Source: an uncultured Roseovarius sp. (GTDB taxonomy: Bacteria; Pseudomonadota; Alphaproteobacteria; Rhodobacterales; Rhodobacteraceae). Taken from it: a stretch of DNA of 64,000 bases. Below are positions 56,059 to 64,000 of this stretch, piece by piece. The stretch covers positions 62,001 to 126,000 of the forward strand of contig CANMBU010000003.1 in assembly GCA_947496175.1 (NCBI GenBank), in the 5' to 3' direction. The translations under genes and the position numbers were made by a program. Position 1 is the stretch's first letter. Every line of letters begins with the position of its first letter. The notes under the pieces are model-generated. The model was not told where the DNA came from. It saw nothing but the letters and a program-made list of their open reading frames with translations, and searched no databases.

Positions 56059-56814
56059 TCAGATGGCCAAGTATTCAGCGCGCAGCTCTTCGTTCTCGAG
56101 AACTTCATCGGCGCTGCCGTCAAAGACGATGCCGCCGGTGTCGAGAATGATGGCGCGGTCGGCAAGCTCCAGAGCGCGAATGGCGTTTTGTTCCACCAAA
56201 ACAGTGGTTATGCCCTGTTCCTTAATCACACGGAGCGTCTTTTCAATCTCGTCCACGATGACGGGAGCGAGACCCTCATAGGGTTCGTCCAGAAGCAGCA
56301 CCTTGATGTCACGTGCAAGCGCCCGCGCCACGGCCAGCATCTGCTGTTCGCCGCCCGAAAGCGTGACACCTTCCTGTTTGCGGCGTTCCTTGAGGCGTGG
56401 GAAAAGCTCATAAATCCGGTCCAGCGACCAACCGATGGGTGGGGCAATTTGCGCCAGCTGTAGGTTTTCTTCCACGGTCAGGCCGGGGATGATGCAGCGA
56501 TCTTCCGGCACCAGTCCGATCCCGCAGGCCGCGGCCTGATGCGAGGACATTTTGTGCAGGGGCTGGTGATCAAGCCAGACCTCGCCGTGGTTCATCTGCG
56601 GGTTGTCCATGCGCGCAATAGAACGCAGGGTCGTGGTCTTGCCCGCGCCATTCCGGCCCAGAAGCGCCAGGATCTCGCCCTCGTGCACATTGAACGAGAT
56701 GTCCTGCACGATGTAGCTTTCGCCGTAATAGGATTGCATCCCCCAGACCGACAAAAAGGCGGGCGCGGTTTCGGCGTAGTTCTTGCCTTTGGAAAAGTCA
56801 GGTTTGACGTTCAT
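56059..56814 (-). CDS. HAAT-type ABC importer ATPase (LivF-like)
   Basis: 251 residues. Walker A LLGRNGAGKTTTLR, signature LSGGEQQMLAVARAL, Walker B KVLLLDEPYEGLAP; this closely matches LivF/UrtE. The N-terminal extension (FSKGKNYAETAPAF) is longer than usual. With the LivG-like partner it powers the permeases. Within the acs-linked operon. Confidence 0.93.
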   Translation of the reverse strand: MNVKPDFSKGKNYAETAPAFLSVWGMQSYYGESYIVQDISFNVHEGEILALLGRNGAGKTTTLRSIARMDNPQMNHGEVWLDHQPLHKMSSHQAAACGIGLVPEDRCIIPGLTVEENLQLAQIAPPIGWSLDRIYELFPRLKERRKQEGVTLSGGEQQMLAVARALARDIKVLLLDEPYEGLAPVIVDEIEKTLRVIKEQGITTVLVEQNAIRALELADRAIILDTGGIVFDGSADEVLENEELRAEYLAI

Positions 56815-56829
56815 TGTCTTTCTCCCGCT

Positions 56830-57585
56830 TTACGCCGCTTCGCCAAGATACGCTTCGCGCACCTTGGGATGGCCTTTGATTTTGTCCGGTGTGTCTTCAA
56901 CAAGGGGGGTGCCCTGCGCCAGCACTGTGATCCGCTCGGCCAGGGAAAACACCACATGCATGTCGTGTTCGATGATCGCGATGGTGATATCGCGTTCTTC
57001 CTTGATCTGCTTGAGCAGGTCGATGGTGTTGTTGGTGTCGGCCCGCGCCATACCGGCGGTGGGTTCGTCCAGAAGCAAGAGCCGCGGCTCTTGCGCCAGA
57101 CACATACCGATCTCAAGCCGCCGTTTGTTGCCGCGCGACATTGCTGCGGCGTGATCATGGCGTGCATCGGCCAGGCTCAGGCTTTCCAGCATATGCTCGG
57201 CCTGTTCCACGATTTCCTTTTCATTCATCGTGCTTTCGAGCGCGTGCATGCGAAAGGCCCCATCGCGCTTGGCGAAAATCGGGATCATCATGTTTTCGAT
57301 GACCGACAATTCACCAAAAATTTCCGGTGTTTGGAAAACGCGGCTGATGCCCATCTGGTTGATCTGATAGGGTTTGCGGCCCAGCACAGATTGCCCGTCA
57401 AACATAACCGAACCCGTGTCCGGAATGAGCTTGCCGATGAGGCAGTTGAGCAGCGTGGATTTGCCCGCCCCGTTGGGGCCGATGATGGCATGCACGCTGT
57501 GCTCTGCCACGCTCAGATTCACATCGCCCAGGGCCTGCAGGCCGCCGAAGCGTTTGTTGACGTTCTTGACTTCAAGAATACCCAT
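56830..57585 (-). CDS. HAAT-type ABC importer ATPase (LivG-like)
   Basis: 251 residues. Walker [14 protein letters not shown] and Walker B RLLLLDEPTAGM are standard; the signature is unusual, MSRGNKRRLEIGM in place of LSGGQ-type or the LSHGEQ of many LivG/UrtD. Pairs with the LivF-like ATPase 15 bases downstream. It is LivG-like in length and C-terminal tail. Cytoplasmic face of the inner membrane. Confidence 0.92.
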   Translation of the reverse strand: MGILEVKNVNKRFGGLQALGDVNLSVAEHSVHAIIGPNGAGKSTLLNCLIGKLIPDTGSVMFDGQSVLGRKPYQINQMGISRVFQTPEIFGELSVIENMMIPIFAKRDGAFRMHALESTMNEKEIVEQAEHMLESLSLADARHDHAAAMSRGNKRRLEIGMCLAQEPRLLLLDEPTAGMARADTNNTIDLLKQIKEERDITIAIIEHDMHVVFSLAERITVLAQGTPLVEDTPDKIKGHPKVREAYLGEAA

Positions 57586-57597
57586 CGCTTTGGCTCC

Positions 57598-58800
57598 TTA
57601 TTCTGCAGGGGTGGATTGCGTGGCTTCTTCGCCGTCGCCCTTGGTCTTTTTTCGACCAAAGAGACGGGCGATACGTTGGCCACCTTCGACAAGGCCGCCT
57701 GGCAGGAAGATCACCACGGCCATGAAGATCAGGCCAAGGGTCAGGTGCCAGCCTTTGCCAACGAACGGATAGATGATCGTCACCAGGAAATCCTCGATCC
57801 CATCGGGCAGAATGGCAAACCATTCATGCAGGATGTCTTTGTTGATCTTGCTGAGGATGTTTTCCATGTACTTGATCGCGCCGGCACCAAGAACCGGGCC
57901 GATCAATGTGCCGACACCGCCGAGGATGGTCATGAGAACCACCTCGCCAGAAGCAGTCCAGAACATCCGCTCAGGACCCGCTTGCGTGTCCATCGCCACC
58001 AGAAGACCACCTGCCAGACCGGCATACATGCCGGAGATCACGAAGGCCGCCAGCGTGTAGGGCCGCGCGTTCAAACCGGTGTAATACATCCGTGTCTGGT
58101 TAGACTTCACCGCGCGCAGCATTGTGCCAAAAGGTGAGCGGAAGATGCGGATTGCGATGTAGAAGCTGATCAGCATGAACACAGCGGCGATGTAGTAGCC
58201 CGAGTTGAAGGTGAAGAGCCAGTCGCCTACACCCAGCTCAAAGCTCGTGCGCATGTCCATACCAAAGAGGTTGGCACGGCCGATCTCACCTGGTTCCAGA
58301 TTGGACAGAAGCGGGCTGTCTGTGGCTTTGATCTGCAGTCCCGTTTCCCCACCGGTGATTGGTGTCAGAACCGAATAGGCCAGTGCATAGGACATCTGCG
58401 CGAAGGCCAGCGTCAGGATCGAGAAGTAGATGCCTGAGCGCCGCAGCGAGATGTATCCCACCGCCAGGGCGAAGATACCGGCAAAGATCACACCCATGAT
58501 GATCGCAGGGATCACGTTGAGGGTGACAAGCTTCATCATCCAGATCGCGGCGTAGGAGCCGACACCGAGGAACGCGGCGTGACCGAAGCTGAGATAGCCT
58601 GTGAGGCCAAAGAGGATGTTGAACCCGATGGCAAAGATGCCAAAGATCACGAAGCGCTGCATCAGATCGGGGTAGCCTGCGTTGAAGGTTTCTCCCAAAG
58701 CGCTTTCAGCAGGGAAAGGGTTGAGGATGAAAGGGGCCAACATGGTCAGCACCACAACAATCATCAAAAGGCGAAAGTCTTTCTTTTCGAGACCCAGCAT
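57598..58800 (-). CDS. HAAT-type ABC importer permease (LivM-like)
   Basis: 400 residues, eight or more helices. The LivM motif [20 protein letters not shown] is present, and the second half has [24 protein letters not shown]. It forms the pore with the LivH-like permease. A charged C-terminal tail ([16 protein letters not shown]) is present. Located between the LivH-like and LivG-like genes. Confidence 0.93.
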   Translation of the reverse strand: MLGLEKKDFRLLMIVVVLTMLAPFILNPFPAESALGETFNAGYPDLMQRFVIFGIFAIGFNILFGLTGYLSFGHAAFLGVGSYAAIWMMKLVTLNVIPAIIMGVIFAGIFALAVGYISLRRSGIYFSILTLAFAQMSYALAYSVLTPITGGETGLQIKATDSPLLSNLEPGEIGRANLFGMDMRTSFELGVGDWLFTFNSGYYIAAVFMLISFYIAIRIFRSPFGTMLRAVKSNQTRMYYTGLNARPYTLAAFVISGMYAGLAGGLLVAMDTQAGPERMFWTASGEVVLMTILGGVGTLIGPVLGAGAIKYMENILSKINKDILHEWFAILPDGIEDFLVTIIYPFVGKGWHLTLGLIFMAVVIFLPGGLVEGGQRIARLFGRKKTKGDGEEATQSTPAE

Positions 58801-58803
58801 GGC

Positions 58804-59925
58804 TTAGTCCTCCATCACGCCCTTGCGGCCCATAAGGCCCCGAGGACGGGTCAACAGAATGATGATCGCCACCAGGAAGATGATGATCTGGTTGAGGCCG
58901 GGCAGAACTTCGAGCACTTCACCCATTGAGGCAAAGGCTTCGAGCACACCCAGGAGGAAGCCTGCGAGCACAGCACCGGGCAAAGAGCCCATGCCGCCGA
59001 CAACCACCACGACGAAGCTGAGGACCAGAAAGTCCATGCCCATATGGTAGTTGGGCGAGTTGATCGGCGTGTACATCACACCCGCCAGCCCCGCGACCGC
59101 AGCCGCCAGTCCGAACATAAGTGTGAAACGCCGGTCAATGTTAATGCCCAGAAGCTGCACGGTTTCGCGGTCGGCCATGCCGGCGCGGACAACCATGCCA
59201 AAGGTGGTGAATTGCAGGAAGGCGAAGACGCCGCCGATGAGTAGTGCGCCGAAGGCGAAATAGATGATCCGCCAGTACGGGTAGATGATCACGTTGGGAT
59301 CAAACCCGAGCATTGCGCCAAAGTCGAATGATCCACTGAACGCTGCGGGGGCAGGGGTTGGGATCGGGTTGGCGCCATAGAACGCTTTGATGATCTCTTG
59401 CAGAACAATCGCCAAACCAAAGGTGACAAGGATCTGGTCCGCGTGGGGACGTTTGTAGAAATGCTTGATCAGGCCCCGTTCCATCACGATGCCGACAAGC
59501 ACCATGATCGGGATTGAAAACAGAATGGCCAGTGGGACAGCCCAGTCGATGATCGCGGCCCCGGTCTCGGCGCCAAACCAGTCGTTCATGTACGGCACTT
59601 GAATTTGCGCCGGATTTCCCAGGAAGTCGGTTTTGGTCTCATCAATCACGGTGCGTGACAGTTTGAGCAATTGGCTGAGCGTCACAGCGCAGAACGCACC
59701 GATCATAAAGAGCGCACCATGCGCAAAGTTCACCACACCAAGCGTGCCGAAGATCAGTGTCAAACCAAGCGCGATGAGCGCATAGGCTGAGCCCTTGCTA
59801 AGCCCGTCGAGTGTCTGAAGAATTGTTGCTTCGACACCAAAGAGCAGCACCACAACGGCGAAGAACGCAACGATAGCGCCCAAGATGCCCGCTGTCGCAG
59901 TGATATTGCTACGAGAGTTGTCCAT
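58804..59925 (-). CDS. HAAT-type ABC importer permease (LivH-like)
   Basis: 373 residues, about eight helices. The LivH segment LTLIFGTLGVVNFAHGALFM and the C-terminal GGMGSLPGAVLAGFLLGV are visible. I start at ATG 59925 (AGGTGG upstream); a longer frame to 59961 has no ribosome site. Distal-end neighbour is the LivM-like permease. A long insertion with acidic/polar residues (LSRTVIDETKTDFLGNPAQ) lies after helix 3. Confidence 0.92.
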   Translation of the reverse strand: MDNSRSNITATAGILGAIVAFFAVVVLLFGVEATILQTLDGLSKGSAYALIALGLTLIFGTLGVVNFAHGALFMIGAFCAVTLSQLLKLSRTVIDETKTDFLGNPAQIQVPYMNDWFGAETGAAIIDWAVPLAILFSIPIMVLVGIVMERGLIKHFYKRPHADQILVTFGLAIVLQEIIKAFYGANPIPTPAPAAFSGSFDFGAMLGFDPNVIIYPYWRIIYFAFGALLIGGVFAFLQFTTFGMVVRAGMADRETVQLLGINIDRRFTLMFGLAAAVAGLAGVMYTPINSPNYHMGMDFLVLSFVVVVVGGMGSLPGAVLAGFLLGVLEAFASMGEVLEVLPGLNQIIIFLVAIIILLTRPRGLMGRKGVMED

Positions 59926-60038
59926 TATCCCACCTATTGAGTTCTGTGCGGAGCCAGCCATGCCAAGTTCAGACCACGCTGGTCGGCATGTGGGGAGGTC
60001 AGGGCGGAGGCCGCCCTGAACAGGTTTTCAAATTGTGC

Positions 60039-61391
60039 TTAGGCGCCTGGGTTGCAGGAGCCCAATGTCGCCTCAGCACCGCCCATTTGTGGGTGATCTG
60101 GCGCGTAGGTCACTTGCTCAACCGGAGTCACCTCAACGATTTCGAGAAGGTCGAATTCGCTGTCTGGGTTCTCTTTACCCTTCACAACCAGCACGTCTTT
60201 GAAGCACTGGTGATCGTCGGCACGGTAGAGGGTCGGGCCGTTGCCCATGCCGTCGAACTCGAAGCCTTCGAGCGCTTCGACAACCGCGCATGGGTTGAAC
60301 GAACCGGCACGTTCCACGGCATCCGCATAGAGCAGCGCCTGCACATAGGTGGTGTGCGCGGCCTGTGACGGTGGGAAGCCGTACTTGGTGCCGAAGGATT
60401 TAACGAACGCTTTGGAGCCTTCGTCCTGTAGCGACCAGTGCCAGTTTGTCGAGCCAAAGATACCAGCAACGTTTGCACCCGCACCCTTCGCCATCAGACG
60501 AGAGTAAAGTGGAACGATGATCTGGAAGTCTTTGCCGTTCACCTGCTTATCACGCAGACCGAACTGAACCGCGTTGGTCAGCGAGTTCACCATGTTGCCG
60601 CCGTAGTGGTTCAGAACCAGCGTGTCAGCACCGGACTGAAGAACAGGCGCGATGTAGGACGAAAAGTCTGTTTGCGTCAGCGGTGTTTTCACAGCCGCAA
60701 CAGTTTCCCAACCCATGGCTTCTGTCGAAGACTTCACCGCTTCTTCTGTGGTGTAGCCCCAGTTGTAGTCAGCCGTCAGGTGATAGGCTTTACGGTCTGT
60801 GCCATATGCGCCAGCCAGAACAGGCGCCAGAGCAGCACCAGACATGTACGAGTTAAAGAAGTGGCGGAAGCCATTGGCCTTGCGGTCTTTACCCGTTGTG
60901 TCGTTGGAGTGCGTCAGGCCCGCCATGAAGATAACGCCTGCCTCTTGGCAGAGCGCCTGTACGGCCACAGCCACACCTGAGGACGAGCCCCCGGTGATCA
61001 TGATGGCGCCGTCTTTTTCGATCATCGACTTGGCCGAGGCACGTGCCGCATCCGCTTTGGTCTGCGTGTCACCTGTGACGTATTCCACTTTCTTGCCCAG
61101 GATGCCGTTGCCTTGCAGGGCTTTGGACGAGAAGGTGTTCATCATGCCGCCGTCGCCGCCGCCATTGAGATGCTCAACCGCCAGCTCATAAGCGCGCAGT
61201 TCGTCTGCACCCTCATCAGCATAAGGGCCGGTTTGAGGCACGTTGAAGCCCAGTGTCACGGAGCCGCCGGTGGGCTCGTTGGTGAAGGCTGCTGCGGATT
61301 GAGCCGTAAAGATCGTCGGCAGAGCAACACCTGCACCGGCGACAGCGCCGGTTTTCAGAAGCCCACGACGTGTGAGATCAGTTTTTGACAT
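60039..61391 (-). CDS. HAAT-type ABC importer substrate-binding protein, Tat-exported
   Basis: 450 residues. A twin-arginine signal peptide TRRGLLKTGAVAGAG precedes the mature periplasmic-binding domain (SVTLGFNVPQTGPYADEGA). GGGAGG lies before ATG 61391; the frame is open to 61751 but that is antisense to the regulator gene and leader. It is the first gene of the SBP-permease-permease-ATPase-ATPase operon that ends next to acs. The ligand is unknown: amino acids, urea/amides or short-chain acids are all possible; acs neighbourhood favours a link to acetate. Confidence 0.92.
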   Translation of the reverse strand: MSKTDLTRRGLLKTGAVAGAGVALPTIFTAQSAAAFTNEPTGGSVTLGFNVPQTGPYADEGADELRAYELAVEHLNGGGDGGMMNTFSSKALQGNGILGKKVEYVTGDTQTKADAARASAKSMIEKDGAIMITGGSSSGVAVAVQALCQEAGVIFMAGLTHSNDTTGKDRKANGFRHFFNSYMSGAALAPVLAGAYGTDRKAYHLTADYNWGYTTEEAVKSSTEAMGWETVAAVKTPLTQTDFSSYIAPVLQSGADTLVLNHYGGNMVNSLTNAVQFGLRDKQVNGKDFQIIVPLYSRLMAKGAGANVAGIFGSTNWHWSLQDEGSKAFVKSFGTKYGFPPSQAAHTTYVQALLYADAVERAGSFNPCAVVEALEGFEFDGMGNGPTLYRADDHQCFKDVLVVKGKENPDSEFDLLEIVEVTPVEQVTYAPDHPQMGGAEATLGSCNPGA

Positions 61392-61540
61392 GTAGATCCT
61401 CCCTAGTGTCAAACGGCGAAGATTGCCGAGTAGAAGACGATCTCCTCCATCGTCTCTTCGCCACGCACTGAAGTGCAGCTTTATTATCGCAGGGCAAAAG
61501 AAAATCAGGCAACAAGCGCCTTTCGCATAACAATTTTTTT

Positions 61541-61586
61541 GTAAAGAAATTTCACAGAGACGCGCGAGTTCTTGTAAATTTCTTTC
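61541..61586. promoter_or_regulatory. Inverted repeat between the ABC operon and the ScfR-like regulator
   Basis: AAAGAAATTT at 61543-61552 and its exact reverse complement AAATTTCTTT at 61576-61585, 33 bp centre to centre (three helical turns). Each arm is part of a TTGTAAA box (61539-61545, 61572-61578), close to the TTTGCAAA boxes of the pcc genes. It lies 43-88 bases before the regulator start and 150-195 bases before the SBP start, so it could control both. Confidence 0.6.
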
Positions 61587-61628
61587 TCTCACGTTACGGA
61601 AAGTAAAGGTTTTGAGGGAAAAACAAAA

Positions 61629-62951
61629 ATGCTGGACCGCAGCATGGTTGGTACGCGCATTCGGCAAAGGCGGGTGATGACCGGTCTCAAGCAAGCTGAA
61701 CTGGCCGAACGCGCTGGAATTTCGGCCTCTTACCTCAACCTCATCGAACACAACCGGCGACGAATCGGCGGGCGAACGTTGTTGCAGATTGCGCAGGTTC
61801 TTGAGGTCGAGCCTTCGTTGTTGTCAGAAGGCGCCGGTGCGCAGCTATTGGCGGCACTGAAGGAAGCAGCGGCAGGGCAAAATGATCTGTCCCCCGATGC
61901 CACCGCTGAGGTCACGCCGGAACTGGATCGGATTGAGGAATTTGCTGGACGCTTCCCGGGGTGGGCGGGGCTTCTGGCGCAGCTCAACCAACGGTGCGAG
62001 GATATGGAGCAGACCATCACGGTTTTGACCGAGCGGTTGGCGCATGACCCGCAACTGGCCGAAGCCTTGCATGAGGTCATCTCTACCGCCACCTCCATCC
62101 GCTCAACCGCTGCCATTCTGGCCGAAACCCGAGAGCTGGAACCAGAGTGGCAGATGCGCTTTCATCGAAACATCAACGAAGACGGATCGCGTCTGGCCGA
62201 AGGGGCGGAGGCGCTGATGCACTACCTTGAGGCGGCACCCGACACCAAGGCAGATATCCGGTCTCCTCAGGATGAGCTGCATGCATTTCTGGAAAGCCAC
62301 GGGTTTCATTTTTCGCAGCTCGAAGGCTGGGGTGCGGCCTCGCGCGTTGAGCCGATCATAGAGAACAGCGCGGAACTTCGAACCGGACCGGCGCAGGAGC
62401 TGGCGCGTGTGCTTTTGCGCCAATATGTAGATGACGCCCGTGCTTTGCCGCTTGATGAGATGCTGCGACACGTAGAGCGCTATGGAATAAAACCAGATGT
62501 GATATCGCAGCAAAGTCAACAACCTCTGGCGCGGGTCTTTCGCCGCCTCGCGTTCTTACCAGAGAACGTGACCGGTCTTGTTGGCCTGGTCTCCATTGAT
62601 GGGGCGGGGGCAATCGTGTTGCGCAAACCGATCCTGGGCTTTTCCGTGCCGCGCAATGGCGCGGCCTGCACAGTTTGGCCGATCTATGACTGCCTCGCAC
62701 AGCCCGGCCGTCCACAGCGGCACATGTTGCGCCAGGGTGATCTCAGGCTAGAGGCTTTGGCCGTCACAGAGGAAGTTGTGCCAGCGCAATTTGACCGCGG
62801 ACCCTTGGTGCGAGCACATATGCTACTGTTGCCGCTAGAGGCGGGGGCGGGACAGGAGAATGCGCGCGATGTTGGGTCGACTTGCCAGATTTGTTCGATG
62901 GCAGACTGCCCGGCACGGCGTGAGCCGTCGATCTTGTCGTCAGGGCTTTAG
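61629..62951 (+). CDS. Second ScfR-like (XRE/DUF2083) transcriptional regulator
   Basis: 440 residues. XRE helix-turn-helix at residues ~8-62 (KQAELAERAGISASYLNLIE), IrrE-like middle and a C-terminal cysteine cluster CQICSMADC, paralogous to the PccR-like protein at 2466. Sequence differs enough that it likely reads a different acyl-CoA. GAGGGA lies before the ATG at 61629. It is divergent from the ABC/acs genes and carries a perfect inverted repeat upstream. A role in acetate or branched-chain/short-chain acyl-CoA control is an inference. Confidence 0.85.
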   Translation: MLDRSMVGTRIRQRRVMTGLKQAELAERAGISASYLNLIEHNRRRIGGRTLLQIAQVLEVEPSLLSEGAGAQLLAALKEAAAGQNDLSPDATAEVTPELDRIEEFAGRFPGWAGLLAQLNQRCEDMEQTITVLTERLAHDPQLAEALHEVISTATSIRSTAAILAETRELEPEWQMRFHRNINEDGSRLAEGAEALMHYLEAAPDTKADIRSPQDELHAFLESHGFHFSQLEGWGAASRVEPIIENSAELRTGPAQELARVLLRQYVDDARALPLDEMLRHVERYGIKPDVISQQSQQPLARVFRRLAFLPENVTGLVGLVSIDGAGAIVLRKPILGFSVPRNGAACTVWPIYDCLAQPGRPQRHMLRQGDLRLEALAVTEEVVPAQFDRGPLVRAHMLLLPLEAGAGQENARDVGSTCQICSMADCPARREPSILSSGL

Positions 62952-63067
62952 GGCTCTGGTGACATTACGCTTTTGACAGATTGCCGCAGTTTGGCGATAG
63001 TCGGTGGTGCGCCTGAGGGGTCGTCTGGTACGGCACGGCGCCGACTGATCGGAGGGAGGCCGATTGG

Positions 63068-63436
63068 ATGGGAAAAAAAGTTCTTCTGATCGAAGATGAA
63101 CAAAACATCATCGAAGCGGTCAGTTTTATCCTGTCGCGTGATGGTTGGGAGGTTAAAACGCATTCCAACGGGCATGATGCGATAGATGCCGTGCGGGCCC
63201 GGACGCCGGATGTGATAATTCTGGATGTCATGTTGCCGGGCAAGAGCGGGTTTGACATCCTGCGCGAAATCCGGGCCGATCAGGGTCTTGCGCATCTGCC
63301 AGTTCTGATGCTGTCAGCGCGCGGACAGGCCAAGGATGTTGAAATGGCTGAACATGCCGGTGCAAATCAGTATATGACCAAGCCGTTTTCCAATGCCGAA
63401 GTGCTCGACGCGGTGCGTAATCTGGTGATGTCATGA
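63068..63436 (+). CDS. Receiver-only response regulator
   Basis: 122 residues, a single CheY-like receiver: acidic pair EDE near residue 10, phosphoacceptor aspartate in VIILDVMLPG (near residue 53), conserved K in MTKPFSNAEV. No DNA-binding output domain is present. It overlaps the next gene by 4 bases and lies two genes before the SSS-domain kinase. It may relay phosphate, or the kinase may signal through a protein not in the window. Confidence 0.93.
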   Translation: MGKKVLLIEDEQNIIEAVSFILSRDGWEVKTHSNGHDAIDAVRARTPDVIILDVMLPGKSGFDILREIRADQGLAHLPVLMLSARGQAKDVEMAEHAGANQYMTKPFSNAEVLDAVRNLVMS

Positions 63437-63705
63437 GCCGCGAACCCAATCCACTCTTTCTCGCGAAACGCACCTACCATGGGCGTCGCATGGCCGATGC
63501 CGCACGGCTCTTGCCCATTTTGGGTGGCGGATTGTTTTTATTGCCGTTGTTGTGGAAGACCCCAAGCGAACAGGGCGGAACCGGCACGGTTCAGGTTATG
63601 CTCTATGTCTTTATCGTCTGGATCTTCCTGATCGGAGCCGCGGCAATTCTGTCGCGGCGCATTCCCAGAAGCGAAAGCGACCCGTCTGAACCCGAGCAAG
63701 GCTAG
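63433..63705 (+). CDS. Small two-helix membrane protein between response regulator and SSS kinase
   Basis: 90 residues. Conserved-looking start PLFLAKRTYHGRRMADAARLLP, then two helices (ILGGGLFLLPLLW and VMLYVFIVWIFLIGAAAIL). It overlaps the receiver gene by 4 bases and is 9 bases before the SSS kinase, so it probably forms one functional unit with it. It is the position occupied by small DUF485-like partners near acetate permeases, though this protein is not clearly DUF485. Confidence 0.8.
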   Translation: MSREPNPLFLAKRTYHGRRMADAARLLPILGGGLFLLPLLWKTPSEQGGTGTVQVMLYVFIVWIFLIGAAAILSRRIPRSESDPSEPEQG

Positions 63706-63714
63706 AGGCGCGCC

Positions 63715-64000
63715 ATGGCGACGCTCAACATCCTCGTTCTCACCAGCCTCTTCTATGTGGTGCTTCTTTTTGCCGTGGCGTTCGCGGCAGACACTGCGGC
63801 GCAAAGAGGTCGGGGCAGATGGCTTGGCTCGCCTTTAATCTATACGCTGTCCTTGTCGATTTACTGCACTGCATGGACGTTTTATGGCGCGGTGGGCTTT
63901 GCGGCTCGTTCGGGTCTGGAATTCATCACGATCTATCTCGGCCCAACTCTGGTGATGATCGGCTGGTGGTGGACCCTGCGCAAAATGGTCCGCGTGGGCC
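63715..64000 (+). CDS. SSS-domain sensor histidine kinase (CrbS-like), 3' end cut by window
   Basis: The frame opens at ATG 63715 and runs off the window; 95 residues are visible. After a first helix come SPLIYTLSLSIYCTAWTFYG and GLEFITIYLGPTLVMIGWWW, the sodium/solute symporter-like sensor domain seen in CrbS-type kinases. CrbS/CrbR controls acs in Vibrio and Pseudomonas. Here the kinase shares an operon with a receiver-only regulator and lies 8 kb from acs. The kinase domain itself is outside the window. Confidence 0.8.
   Translation, partial: MATLNILVLTSLFYVVLLFAVAFAADTAAQRGRGRWLGSPLIYTLSLSIYCTAWTFYGAVGFAARSGLEFITIYLGPTLVMIGWWWTLRKMVRVG

Overview
The window looks like a chromosomal segment from a marine Roseobacter-type alphaproteobacterium (Rhodobacteraceae sensu lato). 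Reasons: high GC; short INS-less style ProS; the lipoprotein-export pair lolC/lolD behind proS; hdaA next to perM and ppk; an NDUFS4-type complex I subunit; an ScfR-type propionyl-CoA regulator beside pccB; and many small DUF proteins typical of the group. I found no rRNA, tRNA, IS element, prophage or CRISPR array. Nearly all sequence is core or near-core, with a few visibly AT-rich newcomers (8135-8689, 36893-37396, 40633-41196).

Layout. 1-2372: end of a form II CO-dehydrogenase-like molybdenum hydroxylase (large and FAD subunits). 2466-19945: propionyl-CoA to succinyl-CoA block, with an ScfR/PccR-type regulator, pccB, pccA and methylmalonyl-CoA mutase, interleaved with a LysR/MFS pair, several small periplasmic proteins and lipoproteins, a DcaP-like porin, a DUF4174 protein and a sulfotransferase-like protein. 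20061-23290: small housekeeping-type genes (VOC, GNAT, DjlA-like, EEP nuclease). 23287-28875 (minus): perM-hdaA-ppk1-ppx. 28972-34676: fasciclin protein, proS, DUF2937, lolC/F, lolD, Ldh-type oxidoreductase. 34685-41196: small secreted proteins, transporters, UspA, a zinc-ribbon protein, a PD-(D/E)XK-like orphan and a sulfotransferase. 41227-46542: uvrB, NDUFS4-like protein, ppk2, DUF1007 plus a His-rich NicO metal transporter. 46595-50279: a MATE pump followed by queC-queD-queE-queF. 50288-54016: three EamA/DMT transporters bracketed by palindromic repeats. 54025-64000: acetyl-CoA synthetase, a five-gene HAAT-type ABC importer, a second ScfR-like regulator, a receiver-only response regulator, a small membrane protein and the start of an SSS-domain (CrbS-like) sensor kinase.

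How it works together. Two short-chain acyl-CoA modules sit at either end. The first converts propionyl-CoA to succinyl-CoA and carries TTTGCAAA repeats in front of both the regulator and pccB. The second couples acetate activation (acs) to an uptake system, an acyl-CoA-type regulator with a striking inverted repeat at its promoter, and an SSS-kinase two-component system. This second module is the best candidate for an under-described system.

Regulatory sites read directly from sequence include a preQ1-I-type riboswitch between the MATE gene and queC, three FNR-like boxes (upstream of ppk2, uspA and a YdcZ-type transporter gene), a terminator-like hairpin in the proS leader, and clear Rho-independent terminators for coxM and the porin. 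Family assignments come from recognising motifs and overall sequence; no database search was run.
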